Shown here one piece after another: positions 28,785 to 39,097 of a stretch of DNA of 64,000 nt. Numbering within the stretch: position 1 is the first letter of the stretch; each line of letters opens with the position of its first letter. The notes under the pieces were generated by a model. It worked only from the letters and a program-made list of their open reading frames with translations. It ran no database searches and was not told the DNA's origin. This stretch comes from Lepidodermella squamata (Eukaryota; Gastrotricha): NCBI GenBank assembly GCA_047495785.1, contig JBLDXI010000007.1, positions 1,488,001 to 1,552,000 on the forward strand, given 5' to 3'. The translations under genes and the position numbers were made by a program.

Positions 28785-30962
28785 ATGTCCCAGTTTGTTT
28801 TCGGAGACTTGCCTTTTCCGCTATTCTTGATGGATCCCGAAGATCGATTTGAAGAAAGCAGCGATAATTTCTCAACGATGCAGGCAACTACGAGCGAAAC
28901 GACTCGATATCACGATGCCCTTGCTGACCGAACGAATACTTGCTCGGGAAATATTTCAAGTCACTTCGCTAAAAAGAAGTGCCGACCCCGCGCTGGTAAC
29001 GGAAAATTTGCTCCATATTTGCCTTTCAATGAGCGGAACCGCAAGGATCGTCATCTGCAACGCTACTGCGTTTTTTGCGGAAGCCCGAAGAGCACGAAAT
29101 TCCTCAAACAGCATATCTTGCGCTACTGCCCGGAGACTGCCGGTCGTCGATCGTCCGATGAAGTCATCAAAGCTGCAAACTATGTGCGCAAGGCTGCTAT
29201 CTTTCAAGGATCCAAACATGGACTAGCCCATCGTAAAACACCATCTGCCCGAGGTGTGAAAAGGGTGAATTTTTCAACTAATTCCGAATCATGTCATCGT
29301 TCGGCGCAAATGGATTCGACAGAGATTTCACAAGGATCTTGCGTTTGCTCAAGAATCAGTACGCCGAAAAATGCCCATTCTCAAGGATTCAGCGATAATG
29401 GAACTTCGAATTCCATCTGTACTTGTTCGGAAAGCCAACGCCGTGCTCCAGTTGCGTGCTCTACACCTGCTCTTCAGAATATGGATGCTGATGTCTCTCA
29501 TCCAGTCGATTTCACATTCAACAGCTCATTTGATCAGTCCAATTGTTCGGGTGAGAACGAGTATTTCGGTGACGATGGCGCTGTCTCCTCTCGGCAGCAG
29601 AGCGAATCTAATATTTCACATGTTCAGACTTCGAATGAAGGCGTCGTATTGGACGACACTTATTTCGATGAATCGTCTGACGAAGAGACATCAGGCGAGG
29701 CGACGTTGTCAAAGAAATTAACCCGTATCGCGCTGTCTCCAAGCCCAATTAAGAAGACGAGAAAATTGAGTAAAAAATATGTCACCAATGATCCTCGCTT
29801 GAAGCCGGCCCTCGAGCATTATAAAGATCCAGATTTTAAAATGGAAGCAACGCAAGATGATCGCAATGCTAAAACTGTTCGATCGCGTTATTCCGGACTA
29901 ACCGGCATCCTCAATTTGGCAGGCATATTCACTGTTGAGGATATGCTCAATGTTGACAAATGGTTCGATTTCGCGGCTCGTGAGGATCGATTGATTACGA
30001 CAAATTTACGCGGTGGGGAAGAGCCAGTCTCGTGCCACAGTCTCTACATGAGATTCATGGCTTTAAAAGACTTCTTGCAAATGTTTCGAGACAACTTCCT
30101 TTTACCGAGACGTCTTGTTAGCGAATCGGAGCGTGAAAAAATCGATTTCATCATTACCAGATTCCTTGACCCGAGGATCAAGCAGTGCAATGCTAAACGT
30201 GGCAAGGCACAGGCTGCGCTGAAACACGAAAGAATTGATGAAAAGGTCACTATTCATCTAGCGCCACAATACGCTGAATTCATTTCGCAGACGATCGCCG
30301 AGATGGAGAAAGCAGGCCAAATTGTGCCGTATGCCTTTCGAATTGCGAGAATTGTTGTTAAAATGAACGCCTTCAATGGCTGCCGCCCTTCGAGTCTCGC
30401 AGGCATGAAGGAGGCTGAATTCGATAAGCGATTTTCCGAGATCCCGGGCACTTGGACAGTTCATGTCCTGGAGACGAAGAACGGTAAGCGGTGCTTCCCC
30501 TACGTTACGATGGACCAGGAACTTGTGGAACTCTACGACGAATACCGCCGCAAGTTCCGGCCGAAGCCGGCTGACCCTAAAAGCGCCAAGTATTTACTGC
30601 TACGAAGTGATGGCAAGAGGTTTGATTGCTTGTCCTACTACGCAAGTATTTTGTGGGACAAATTCGTCCTAACTCTTCCATCTACTGCCCGACCGAGTCT
30701 CGCATCATATCACTTTTCAATGCAAAGGCGCATGATGCAGACAAGTTCTCGCCACAATCAAATTCCTGGCTTGACTCCCGCCCAACAGAAACAGGTCAAC
30801 CGCTACCTCCACCACACCGATGGCGTTGCCGAGCAAATCTACGAGCAATTTATTTCACCTCAGGAACATGCTGAAATTTTCTTGAAATTTAAGGAATTTC
30901 TCAGTTCTCAGAAAAAACCCAAACAATCGCCAAGAAAAATGCCTAGATCAAAGAAACCTTGA
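28785..30962 (+). CDS. Cassette gene 4: Crypton-like tyrosine recombinase with C2HC zinc finger (725 aa)
   Basis: The ATG lies seven bases after an acceptor-like TTTTTTTGTCGATTTTAG. Residues 95-115 form C-x2-C-x11-H-x4-C, a zinc finger. A Ser/acidic linker (about 160-310) follows. The C-terminal third has the tyrosine-recombinase arrangement: Arg534 in NGCRPSSLAGM, a beta-hairpin Lys in ETKNGKR (565/568), His643 and Arg648/649 in YHFSMQRRMM, His677 in LHHTDGVAEQIY, and Tyr686 as the candidate nucleophile. The H-x-x-R box is loose. Family knowledge: such enzymes cut and rejoin DNA through a 3'-phosphotyrosine, as in Crypton elements. The frame is full length and undamaged, with no intron. AATAAA lies at about 31191. 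Confidence 0.8.
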   Translation: MSQFVFGDLPFPLFLMDPEDRFEESSDNFSTMQATTSETTRYHDALADRTNTCSGNISSHFAKKKCRPRAGNGKFAPYLPFNERNRKDRHLQRYCVFCGSPKSTKFLKQHILRYCPETAGRRSSDEVIKAANYVRKAAIFQGSKHGLAHRKTPSARGVKRVNFSTNSESCHRSAQMDSTEISQGSCVCSRISTPKNAHSQGFSDNGTSNSICTCSESQRRAPVACSTPALQNMDADVSHPVDFTFNSSFDQSNCSGENEYFGDDGAVSSRQQSESNISHVQTSNEGVVLDDTYFDESSDEETSGEATLSKKLTRIALSPSPIKKTRKLSKKYVTNDPRLKPALEHYKDPDFKMEATQDDRNAKTVRSRYSGLTGILNLAGIFTVEDMLNVDKWFDFAAREDRLITTNLRGGEEPVSCHSLYMRFMALKDFLQMFRDNFLLPRRLVSESEREKIDFIITRFLDPRIKQCNAKRGKAQAALKHERIDEKVTIHLAPQYAEFISQTIAEMEKAGQIVPYAFRIARIVVKMNAFNGCRPSSLAGMKEAEFDKRFSEIPGTWTVHVLETKNGKRCFPYVTMDQELVELYDEYRRKFRPKPADPKSAKYLLLRSDGKRFDCLSYYASILWDKFVLTLPSTARPSLASYHFSMQRRMMQTSSRHNQIPGLTPAQQKQVNRYLHHTDGVAEQIYEQFISPQEHAEIFLKFKEFLSSQKKPKQSPRKMPRSKKP

Positions 30963-31585
30963 ATTAGCTTCGTTAATATTTTCGAATTCCTCGTGAAAGC
31001 TCTTATTCAATGCTTTTTGCATGTAAATGATTGCCTATTGCCAGTTCTTGTAAATTGTTTGTAAATTTCTATTACTCATTCGAACTTATTGTTGACGTCA
31101 TGGAAACATCCGCACGGATCCGCAATATTTATTACTTAATTCATTTTTTTTTATAATTTATTGGTTCTTAATCATTCGTGCAATATCAGAATAAAGACGA
31201 CGTGGTTTTAAATAAGTCTTTTTCATGTATCCGGTGATTTTGTCGGGGAGAAATGTTCCGGCTGTAACAAAGACAGCGTCACCTAGCTGACGGAATTTCA
31301 CGAATATTGTGCTAAGCTAGAGCCTCGGATAGAATAATCAGAATGCCTTGCAAATTTCGCTGAGTTCGCTGAGTTATCAAAACCTTGCCGATTTATCAAA
31401 ATGGTGTCGAGTGAGTTATATATTGATATATAACAAAGCGATGTGCATAGTAAAAAAATATTAAAATCGACAAAAAGATGAGCTCCGTCCAGCAGCTGCT
31501 CAAACAATTCTTGGTGCTCGGTGAAGGCTAAACATCTATTATACCTGCCAAACAGTCGAGTAGAAAACAGCTTATTTTTTAGCGA
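30963..31585. other. Cassette 3' flank and intergenic stretch
   Basis: Contains AATAAA near 31191 (recombinase mRNA end), the inverted CTCGACACC motif at 31401-31418 and the palindrome GTTATATATTGATATATAAC at 31413-31432. No further gene. Confidence 0.5.
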
Positions 31586-32485
31586 ATGGTTGCACCGCCG
31601 AATTGCGTTGAAATCGCACTTGGAATTTCAATTTTTTGCTTAATAGTCATATTCCTTAACGCACCCCGAGTGCTTAATACAGACAAGATTTATTACCTAT
31701 CCGATCAGCAGCTAGGGCAGTTCATTAACCAGAGGTCGTGGGAAAATGTATCCTCCTCGACTGAGAAAAAACAGGCGGAACCTTATGTGTCACCCTACTT
31801 CTGCAAAGGCCCTAATAAGGCGCTGTGCGACCGCGTTGATGGATTCATGGACGAAAAGCCATTCTATCAAAGATCGTCACGTTTATGCCAGTTGATGGAT
31901 AAATTCGGAAGTGACAAATGCTGGCGGCATCACTACGCAATTTTCTATGAATTCCTATTGCCAAGATGGCCGAATAGGATCATCAAAATTCTTGAAGTTG
32001 GACTCGGCGCGAATGGTGAATGGTCGCCGTGGAATTTGAGTGAATTTCGACGGCCTGGAGGGTCGTTATTCGCCTGGAGAACTTACTACCCAACCGGGTT
32101 GATTTTCGGGGCTGATAATGACACAAATGTCCTGGTGAATGCTTCTCGAATTCAAAGTCACCACGTCGATCAGCTCGATAAGGAAAGCGTTAGAAAATTA
32201 TTTTCCGACTACGGCACTTTTGATTTGATTATCGATAACGGGTCGCATGATTTCAAGTCCAACTGGGTTTTTCTGGAGTTTGCGTACAAATACGTGAGGC
32301 CTGGTGGAATTTTTGTGACGGAAGATATCGCGATTTCGGAGATTGATAAATATGTTAATTTCATGATTGATCAATCGTTGAATGGGTCGCTCATTAGCTC
32401 ACCTTCATTTCACAATACTGGCAAGTTCAACAGTGTTTTCATGCTGGTTGAAAAACCACGTTTTTTAAATAAAAGAAAACGATAG
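31586..32485 (+). CDS. Membrane-anchored class I SAM-dependent methyltransferase
   Basis: The ATG lies three bases after the acceptor-like GCTTATTTTTTAG. The 299-residue single-exon protein has a type II signal anchor (about 9-27). The domain then shows DKFGSDK, followed by HHYAIFYEFLLP, typical of sugar or macrocin-type O-methyltransferases. The SAM-binding motif I is KILEVGLGANGEW. Later motifs are FGADND, FDLIIDNGSHDF and VRPGGIFVTED. It would act in the secretory pathway lumen on a sugar or other hydroxylated acceptor; the acceptor is unknown. It sits immediately downstream of the recombinase cassette on the same strand, but outside the inverted motif. Confidence 0.75.
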   Translation: MVAPPNCVEIALGISIFCLIVIFLNAPRVLNTDKIYYLSDQQLGQFINQRSWENVSSSTEKKQAEPYVSPYFCKGPNKALCDRVDGFMDEKPFYQRSSRLCQLMDKFGSDKCWRHHYAIFYEFLLPRWPNRIIKILEVGLGANGEWSPWNLSEFRRPGGSLFAWRTYYPTGLIFGADNDTNVLVNASRIQSHHVDQLDKESVRKLFSDYGTFDLIIDNGSHDFKSNWVFLEFAYKYVRPGGIFVTEDIAISEIDKYVNFMIDQSLNGSLISSPSFHNTGKFNSVFMLVEKPRFLNKRKR

Positions 32486-32794
32486 ACCTGTTAATAAATG
32501 ATCATGGCGTTCTTAAATTTGCGTATAAAATTTTAAATCCATCTCGATCATTGGCCATTTTCCATTACCTAACTATTTTCTAAGTCCCAAATCCAAGGTT
32601 CCCCCGCGAAGCCGTGACTTCAACAATTAAAAATACCAGCCTTCTAAGGTTCGGAAGTAGAATCAGTTACGTTTTTTCGATAAATTTCGATAAATTTATT
32701 ATTTTCGATAAATTTCTGAATTTTTTCTATTCGTTTCGATAAGCTTTCACTGACTTGCGAATTTCATTTTTCAAGAAGCAAAAAAGTGGCCAAC
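32486..32794. other. Intergenic stretch with short ATTTCGATAA repeats
   Basis: Four or five imperfect copies of TTTCGATAA lie at 32675-32745. There is no gene. Confidence 0.4.
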
Positions 32795-32866
32795 TGGAGG
32801 CATCGGGGATTGAACCCGAGACCTTCACAATGCGAATGAGACGCTCTACCACTGAGCTATGCCCCC
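32795..32866 (-). tRNA. tRNA-Ala (CGC)
   Basis: Same sequence as the gene at 21423, including the flanking bases, so it is part of a partial duplication of cluster A. Confidence 0.85.
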
Positions 32867-32941
32867 TAGGCTGATCTGATTCTTAGTTGAACACTCGCTA
32901 GGTCCACATGAATGTTGGCTGTCTTGCCTAAAAACATATCA

Positions 32942-33013
32942 AGGTCCCATCGAGAATCGAACTCGAGTCGCTGGATTCAGAGTCCAGAGTGCTAACCGCT
33001 ACACCATGGAACC
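32942..33013 (-). tRNA. tRNA-Gln (CTG)
   Basis: Nearly identical to 21571-21642. The 5' acceptor strand is GGTTCCA, giving one G-U wobble pair with TGGGACC. Confidence 0.92.
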
Positions 33014-34124
33014 TTTCGAAAACCGGTTCGGGCAAGATCAGCTTGAATCTTATTTCCTAGTAATGGGTTGGCTACTCTCAATGAATTTGAGGACTGTTCG
33101 GCGAATTAATTCGGCAGGACCGAAATATATGGCAGAACCGGAATAAAGGGCAGAGGGTAATTGTCATTTGAATAATAATTGCCAGAACCGTATTAATAAC
33201 GTATGATGTGGCTTGCATGAACGCCTGCTGGGCAAGTGGTTGAAGCTGGATAGGTTGCAATTTTTCCTCAGTGCTCCAACCGTCCTTTTCTACTTTTCTA
33301 CCTTAATCCACTTCGCGTATGTATAGTCACAGGTGGAAGGTAGTAGCTATAGTGGTTATTCGTCGGTTTTAACTGTTAATATAGGTGCTCTTCAGACTGA
33401 CTGATTAGGTTGGAAAGAATAAAGGGCAGACGCCAAATACACAAAGCAGGACTTGAACCCTGTTTGAAGAAATACAGGGTAGTGTCTTATAAATTTCGTA
33501 AAAATAAGGTACCGTATTTTCCGTATTAGCTTCAGGGGGCATTGTAATTTCAGAGCTTCGAAAAAGGGGGCTGTAAACGGGACATGTTTCAATTGCGAGC
33601 ATGCGATTTTATTGTTTCAAAGCAAATTTTCAAGTGTTAAAGTTGAAAAAAAATTAGAATATATTGATTATTTTTGAACAAAAGTCAACAACTTTTTATC
33701 AAAATCGATAGCGAGTTTTCAGCCATTTTTTATGCAAATTTTTGAAAATTGAAAATTTAATTTTTTTCAAACGATGAATGCTTGGAAATCGATAGCTACT
33801 TTGGCAATTTTCATTGCTTAAATTGTCTTACTCAGCCATGTTTCGCCATTTTCTATCAAACATGACCACAAACGCCTCAGAAATGGATTCAAAAAATTGT
33901 GCGCAGTTATTTTTAAATGCGATTTTCAGAGTTTTATTTAAAATTTAGATCGCGGGTAGCTATGACGAGTATGAGGCTTTGTTTTTTCAAAGGCTTTGAA
34001 AAGGGGGGTTGTAAACGGGACGGGCGGTAATAACGGGCATATGAAGCTCCCGGATATTACGGGATTACCGTATATTACGGAATATATGGTAATTTTGTTT
34101 TCCAATGAATCTGCAAAAAATGTT
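33014..34124. other. Insertion-rich stretch between duplicated tRNAs
   Basis: This replaces the tRNA-Gly (TCC) gene found at the same place in clusters A and B. The larger part is a candidate transposon, listed separately. No coding gene is seen. Confidence 0.4.
33508..34091. mobile_element. Candidate MITE with degenerate inverted ends
   Basis: The left end ACCGTATTTTCCGTATTAGC and the right end (reverse complement ACCATATATTCCGTAATATA) are imperfect inverted repeats. Internally, AGGGGGCTGTAAACGGGAC (33562) and GGGGGGTTGTAAACGGGAC (34005) are direct repeats. No coding capacity. It lies inside the broken-up tRNA block. Confidence 0.4.
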
Positions 34125-34206
34125 CGTCGCCAGTAGGATTTGAACCTACGCGCGGAGACCGCATCTGATTTCTAGTCAGACCCCTTAACCACTCGGGCAT
34201 AGCGAC
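34125..34206 (-). tRNA. tRNA-Ser (AGA)
   Basis: Identical arms to 21969-22050, with conserved flanks. Confidence 0.94.
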
Positions 34207-34383
34207 TTGCTGAAATATAAGTGGCCAGCTGACTGGACATAGGATATAGGACATAGTTGGCTACAACATAAAGAAACATGTATCCTAATTACCAGGAGTA
34301 TAGCGCATGACAAATGTTTGCCTAACTGCCTGCTGAAAGAAGTTAAGGGTTTCTGATTCAGTCCTAGGCCGATGGCAAAAAGA

Positions 34384-34465
34384 TGGCAGCGGTGGGGTTC
34401 GAACCCACGCCTCCGAAGAGACTAGAGCCTAAATCTAGCGCCTTAGACCACTCGGCCACGCTACC
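34384..34465 (-). tRNA. tRNA-Leu (TAG)
   Basis: Identical to 22212-22293. Ser then Leu keep the cluster A order. Confidence 0.94.
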
Positions 34466-34930
34466 TTGATAGAAACAGAAACCCCGAACACTAAGTTGGC
34501 CTCAGGTATACCAGCTGGAAATTCAAGCCATGACCCATTTTACTCGTCATGGCCCGTTAATTATTTTTATATAACTTCTCATTGAGAGCAATTTTTGATA
34601 CCAAATTTATGGCCAAATTCGTCAAATTCGATTTAGGCAAATTTAGGTACTTGGCGGGATTCATTAGCCCAATGAGGATGAGTAGCGAGCGTGGCTTCTC
34701 TTGCGAGTTTTACAGGGCTTGGCAGTCACCTGGCCCCGGGCCAGCTTGACACGTGTTATCTGTATTCGATAATAGACGGAGTTTCAGTTTTACAAATTTC
34801 CAAAGCTTTCAAAAGATCCGCCTTAACTCATCATTGCTTAAGTTATTTATGTTTGATTCATAGAGAACAGAAGTACATTATGTACTTCTGTTCTCTATGG
34901 GTTAATCTGATCTCTATGGTATGTTTCTAG
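34466..34930. other. Stretch upstream of the unknown two-exon gene
   Basis: It may contain the first exon of the next gene (ATG at 34691, same frame), but I cannot fix a donor site. It also contains a 41-bp palindrome. Confidence 0.35.
34859..34899. repeat. 41-bp near-perfect palindrome
   Basis: CATAGAGAACAGAAGTACA, then TTA, then the exact inverse. It would form a 19-bp stem with a 3-base loop about 30 bases upstream of a splice acceptor (TTTCTAG, 34930). Confidence 0.9.
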
Positions 34931-36108
34931 GTCCTGGTAACAGTTGAAGCGTCCAAAATAGTCATTCCGGCAAATCATTTCTTGGAGATGGGAACAATTA
35001 AGCTTATGTATAAAATAATGATAACAACCGGATACTACAACAGATCAGTCGTAGCTGTTGGCAACTCCGGCACCCGTGCTTTCGAATCCCAACCGGAAAC
35101 CTACTTCACGTATCAGCAAGGCGATCCAGACAGCACGATCACGTTTTATGACGTTGCAATGCAGCAAATATCTGTGCCATGGGTGACTTTTGTCATCAAC
35201 CCTTTCGCTAGATTGGAAGACTTTGCTAGAGCCATCAAGCGCTACATGGGCGAAACGGCGTATCCGCTATATGTTCAAGGCGAGATATCGCCTCAAGACG
35301 ATTATTTTTTTCTGACCAGAAAGTAGCACTTTTCATTGGCTATCCTCGTTATGCTTCTATTATGCATGTTGAACCTCATGGTCGACAAACCATAAACCAG
35401 ACATGGCTGTTTTTAGATAAGAACAACTATCAGAGTGTTGTTTACAGCAGCTTAGGTCAAACTTTCAACATCGCATGCGAGCATTTTGATTACGTCGACA
35501 TTCATGACGATCACAACGCAATAAAGCTGTTTAGTAGGTCAAACAACCTCGCTATTGCGGCGGCATTTACAACGGGAAATTTCATGTCAACGTGCCTCTC
35601 GCCTCCATTCCAACGGCCAAACGCATTCGTCCTACCCGGCCGTAATGAAATTAGGGGATATTTCGGACGGGATTTCGTCGAGCCTCGTATTGGTCAGATC
35701 AATAACCTGGCTAGACAGCTTATGCCGCAATTTTGGCAAGATTTCACCATAAGGAGGGATGTTATGGGAATCATGACTGCTGGGCATTATGAATTTAGGT
35801 GGTGCGCGATTTTCAACCAAGCTCGAGAACCAGCTGTTGATTGGGCCCTGATTCCGCTTCCTAATCTTTTTCGAAGGAGAACTGTTCCAAACATTGTGAC
35901 AATGGGCATCATTCCGGAGAAACCGGCTGCTGATCAAATTCAAGTTTTCGGTGTCGCCAAAACTTCGAATGACAGTTTCCAAACTCCGACGGCTTACTCG
36001 TGTTGGATTCGAGTGTCTAGGTTACATTTAGGTACTGCTGGTAGGATCCTGGCTGCTGATGAACCAAAATGGGCACTTGCGATTTTTCCCCATAATTTCG
36101 ACAAATAA
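34931..36108 (+). CDS. Unrecognised protein, at least two exons
   Basis: An exon opens after the acceptor TTTCTAG (34930) in the frame VLVTVEASKIVIP and runs to about 35272. The reading frame then shifts. A 47-nt intron 35273-35319 (weak donor GTTCAA, good acceptor TTTTTTTCTGACCAG) restores it, giving KVALFIGYPRYASIM onward to the stop at 36106-36108. If that intron is not used, the locus has a frameshift. The product, about 360 residues plus an upstream exon, is beta-strand-rich with aromatic residues (WLFLDKNNYQSVVYSSLGQ, HYEFRWCAIFNQARE). I recognise no family and see no membrane segment. The start exon is unidentified. Confidence 0.5.
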
Positions 36109-37405
36109 ACTTAGACGCTAAAAATTCATTTCGAGAGGAAATTTTATGTTTTAGTTGTCCATGAAAACAAAACTTGTTTAATCTTAAAAGAAAATCCCAA
36201 AAACAAAACAGCCGTGTTCATTCCTTAAAAATCTTAACTTTTGGCTTTTAATTGCAAATTGCTATTTGATAAAGTTTTACTGTGATTTTGAGGAAAATCG
36301 CGGAAAAATTCGCCGGATGAATCGGATTCGATGCCGATTTGCCGCGACGTTGCCCTTGCCGCCGTTCTGACTTTGAATAAATCGGAACTTTTTCAAAATT
36401 TCAGCACAACAAAACGGTGGCTGATTTTCAACGCGAAGCAAGGCCGCTTGTTGGAAAATGACCTAGTTCAAATTGCATAATGGATTGGCGGTAGAATTCG
36501 GCTAGAGAAAATTGAAATTATTCGAGATTTCCAATTTACTCAACCCAACTACTAGTGTCACTAACTAAGGCAGGACTACTTTTAACGCGACCTTGCTGCT
36601 GGCAATAGTGGCCTATGATAAGAAGTCTGCGTTTTGCGAACGGCCTGAGAGACGGCGGTCGATTAGTAGGTCAAGTCCCTGGGAAAGATGCCCAGTGACA
36701 GGCGAGAGAGTAAGAAGGGGAGTGGAACTGAAACTAGAACTGATGCTACTGCACCTTCGAATTGAGCTGGCCGGACTATTCCCGTGGGTGTAAGGATCAT
36801 TCTACGTGAGTAATGATCATTATTATACTGGGAAATTTATTGGTAAAATTCATTAAATTCAAACAAAATTCAATTTTAAGAATTTTCGAGATTTTTATTA
36901 AATTCAATAAAAAATTTTAATTGTTTGAAATTTATTTTGAATTTTGAATAGAATTAATTAATTTCTTTAAAGGTCAAATTCCTTGAAATTATCAAATCGG
37001 GTACTCATTTCTAATTTCGAAATTCAAATTTTGCCAATTTTTCAAAAATTCTTAAATTCAACGAAAAATAATAGTTGGCTTCTTCTACGTTGGCGTTTCA
37101 CAGGTGTTGTAACTGCTAGTTTAATGATTACGCTGGTGCGATAGGTCCGGGCAGCTGAAATTGACGTTAGTCTCCGTAGAAGAAAAACCTGGCAACCGAG
37201 GCCGAGGGCGCGGGAAACGCCGAGGATAAAGGAGCGTCTTATTATATCTTATATCATCGAAATGAAGAGAATAAATGTGTTTCCGATGAATTAATTGGTT
37301 TTTATAGGTAAAATGATTATTCCGCTGGTTCCGATGGTTTAGGACAAAACTGGCACGATGGAAGTTATTATTGTTCCGAAGATTTGAAGTTATTTCGTAA
37401 TTTTA
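36109..37405. other. Intergenic stretch
   Basis: No gene is supported. Bases 36840-37060 are AT-rich with many ATTCAAATT-like words. A GC-richer part at 36600-36780 remains unexplained. Confidence 0.35.
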
Positions 37406-37564
37406 CGGGTGTGGCGCGAACGCCGGTACCCATGTGAAATATTTTGCACCCGACTCCACCGATGAGGCAGAGCGCAGGGGTCAGCGGACCGCAGTGCAAT
37501 GGCCCGCCTCGCCCTGGGGCGACCGACTTGCTGAGCTCGGTTCATCCCAGTGCCAGGTAAGTTT
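37406..37564 (-). ncRNA. U1 snRNA, copy 2
   Basis: Almost identical to copy 1 over the whole RNA, including ACTTACCTGG, CCATTGCAC, the Sm-type site and the TTCG hairpin. It differs at very few positions. Confidence 0.93.
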
Positions 37565-37612
37565 AGTGGCCATAGGTCCACGCGATCGACCCCACTTAGC
37601 AGTTGGACCATA
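37565..37612 (-). promoter_or_regulatory. Putative proximal sequence element of U1 copy 2
   Basis: Conserved with the other two copies: TGGTCCAACTGCT, then TCGATCGC, then TGGACCTATGGCCACTA next to the RNA start. Confidence 0.65.
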
Positions 37613-37679
37613 AATGGCTACTATAGTCATTTGGTTATTCTTCTTTTGATCGAAATCCTGATTAAAAATTGTGGACAGT

Positions 37680-37751
37680 TAGCAGAGCGTAGTTTCGATC
37701 TACAGACCTCTGGGTTATGGGCCCAGCGCGCTTCCACTGCGCCACTCTGCT
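37680..37751 (-). tRNA. Initiator tRNA-Met (CAT)
   Basis: Identical to 25291-25362 and placed the same way upstream of a U1 gene. Confidence 0.95.
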
Positions 37752-37821
37752 TGTCTGAAGAAGGAATGAATTACTCGATCGTTGTATCAGAAGTTTTCAT
37801 GAATTCAAATGGAAAAAATGA

Positions 37822-37903
37822 TGGCAGCGGTGGGGTTCGAACCCACGCCTCCGAAGAGACTAGAGCCTAAATCTAGCGCCTTAGACCACTCGGCCACGCT
37901 ACC
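37822..37903 (-). tRNA. tRNA-Leu (TAG)
   Basis: Identical to 22212-22293. Leu(TAG)-iMet-U1 matches the order at 49515-50015. Confidence 0.94.
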
Positions 37904-39097
37904 TTGATAAATTCGGTTGCGAAAGTCTAGACTTAATTTTCCAGATGATGTTGCTCACAGTTGCACTGAATTTATTATGCCGAGTTTTAAGCTCTATCGT
38001 TTCGTAATAACATCGAATAACTAAGGTGAATATTCTAAGACAAAGGCCAAAGGCGCTTCAGGGTGTTCAAATTCCACGAATTTAAAAAAGAAAACGTTAC
38101 AGCAGCCGTCGCTCGAGCAGGTATATCGTAAAATCACGCGAAATGTAAGAAAAAAGTCATTTTGAATTTGTGTTGAATGAACAGTAACATGCAGTTTTAT
38201 TTGCTATTGTTAACAATTTAGCACGCGTACAGAAACGACACAAAGAAGTAGAAGCGGTATAAGTAACCAATATTGTCATCGTCATGTTGGATGGCTGGTG
38301 AACGCCTTTGAGGCTGTTGGACGCCGATGATATTCACTCATTCAGTCAGACTTTTGATTGATTTTTTATTACGGTGCATTAATATAACAACAACAAAGAG
38401 ATGTTCGTTTTTTTAAAACTTTGTTGATCAGTTTATTAAAGCAAGTGTGCATGTGATGATGATGATGATGATGACAAAATTTGACAATTTTTCGCTGTTG
38501 TTGATGATTTTTTAACGATGATGATAAAGGCTTTTTTGATGCTCAGATGATCATCGTCATCATATAACAATCAAAAAGTTTGCTTTTTCAGTTTTTCTTT
38601 TCTCAATGTATAAACACGCGAGATTTTTTCGTTTAAAAATCTTTGGTAATAAAACACAGTTTTATAATCAGTTTCTGACAATCGCGCTATTAATTGTATT
38701 GCTTTGCTCATTAACTCATAGGTGACCAACTAGGTTTTTTTGTAGTTGCTTTAGGCCGTCACTACCGAGAATAGTAGGGCTATAACATATTATATAAGAG
38801 TTGATTTTTGTTTTTAAACGTAATTACACAATGATGAGAAGAGATGCGATTAAACACGATACAATTTTTGTAACAGATGAGATTAGTAAATCTATAGCTG
38901 CTATATTATACATGTTTTCATATGATTTTCCTGAAATTTATCCAAACACGACGGAGCAAAATTATCGAAAATTCCAACATGCATTCAGTTCCGCAAAGCC
39001 ACCAGGGTTGACTGTGAAATTGAAAAAAGGAATCAGCAATTTATTCAAAATTTCTATCAATTCGCGTACATACCTTAGACAATGGTGGTCAGCGCTG
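37904..39097. other. Intergenic stretch with ATG/GAT microsatellite
   Basis: A (GAT)n run lies at 38454-38475. A reading frame at 38801-39157 has no family signature and overlaps the antisense of the galaxin-like last exon, so I do not call it. Confidence 0.4.

Larger units (their letters stand above)
26299..31418 (+). mobile_element. Four-gene tyrosine-recombinase cassette (candidate novel mobile element)
   Basis: The inverted motif TAACTCACTCGACACC(C)AT at 26299-26317 and 31401-31418 encloses 5.1 kb. It contains only four same-strand genes: an S/T-rich single-pass membrane protein, a 55-65-aa membrane protein, a 380-aa multi-pass protein with signal peptide, and a Crypton-like tyrosine recombinase. 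A trans-splice-like acceptor precedes each start codon. The right motif is followed by a perfect palindrome GTTATATAT-TG-ATATATAAC. I cannot prove the true ends, and no target-site duplication is obvious. Alternatively the four genes are ordinary host genes around a domesticated recombinase. Confidence 0.5.

Noticed and set aside
37390-37611. Frames MVQLLSGVDRVDLWPLNLPG..., repeated at 24947-25222 and 49810-50076
   Set aside because: They are translations of the U1 snRNA genes and their promoter blocks, not proteins.
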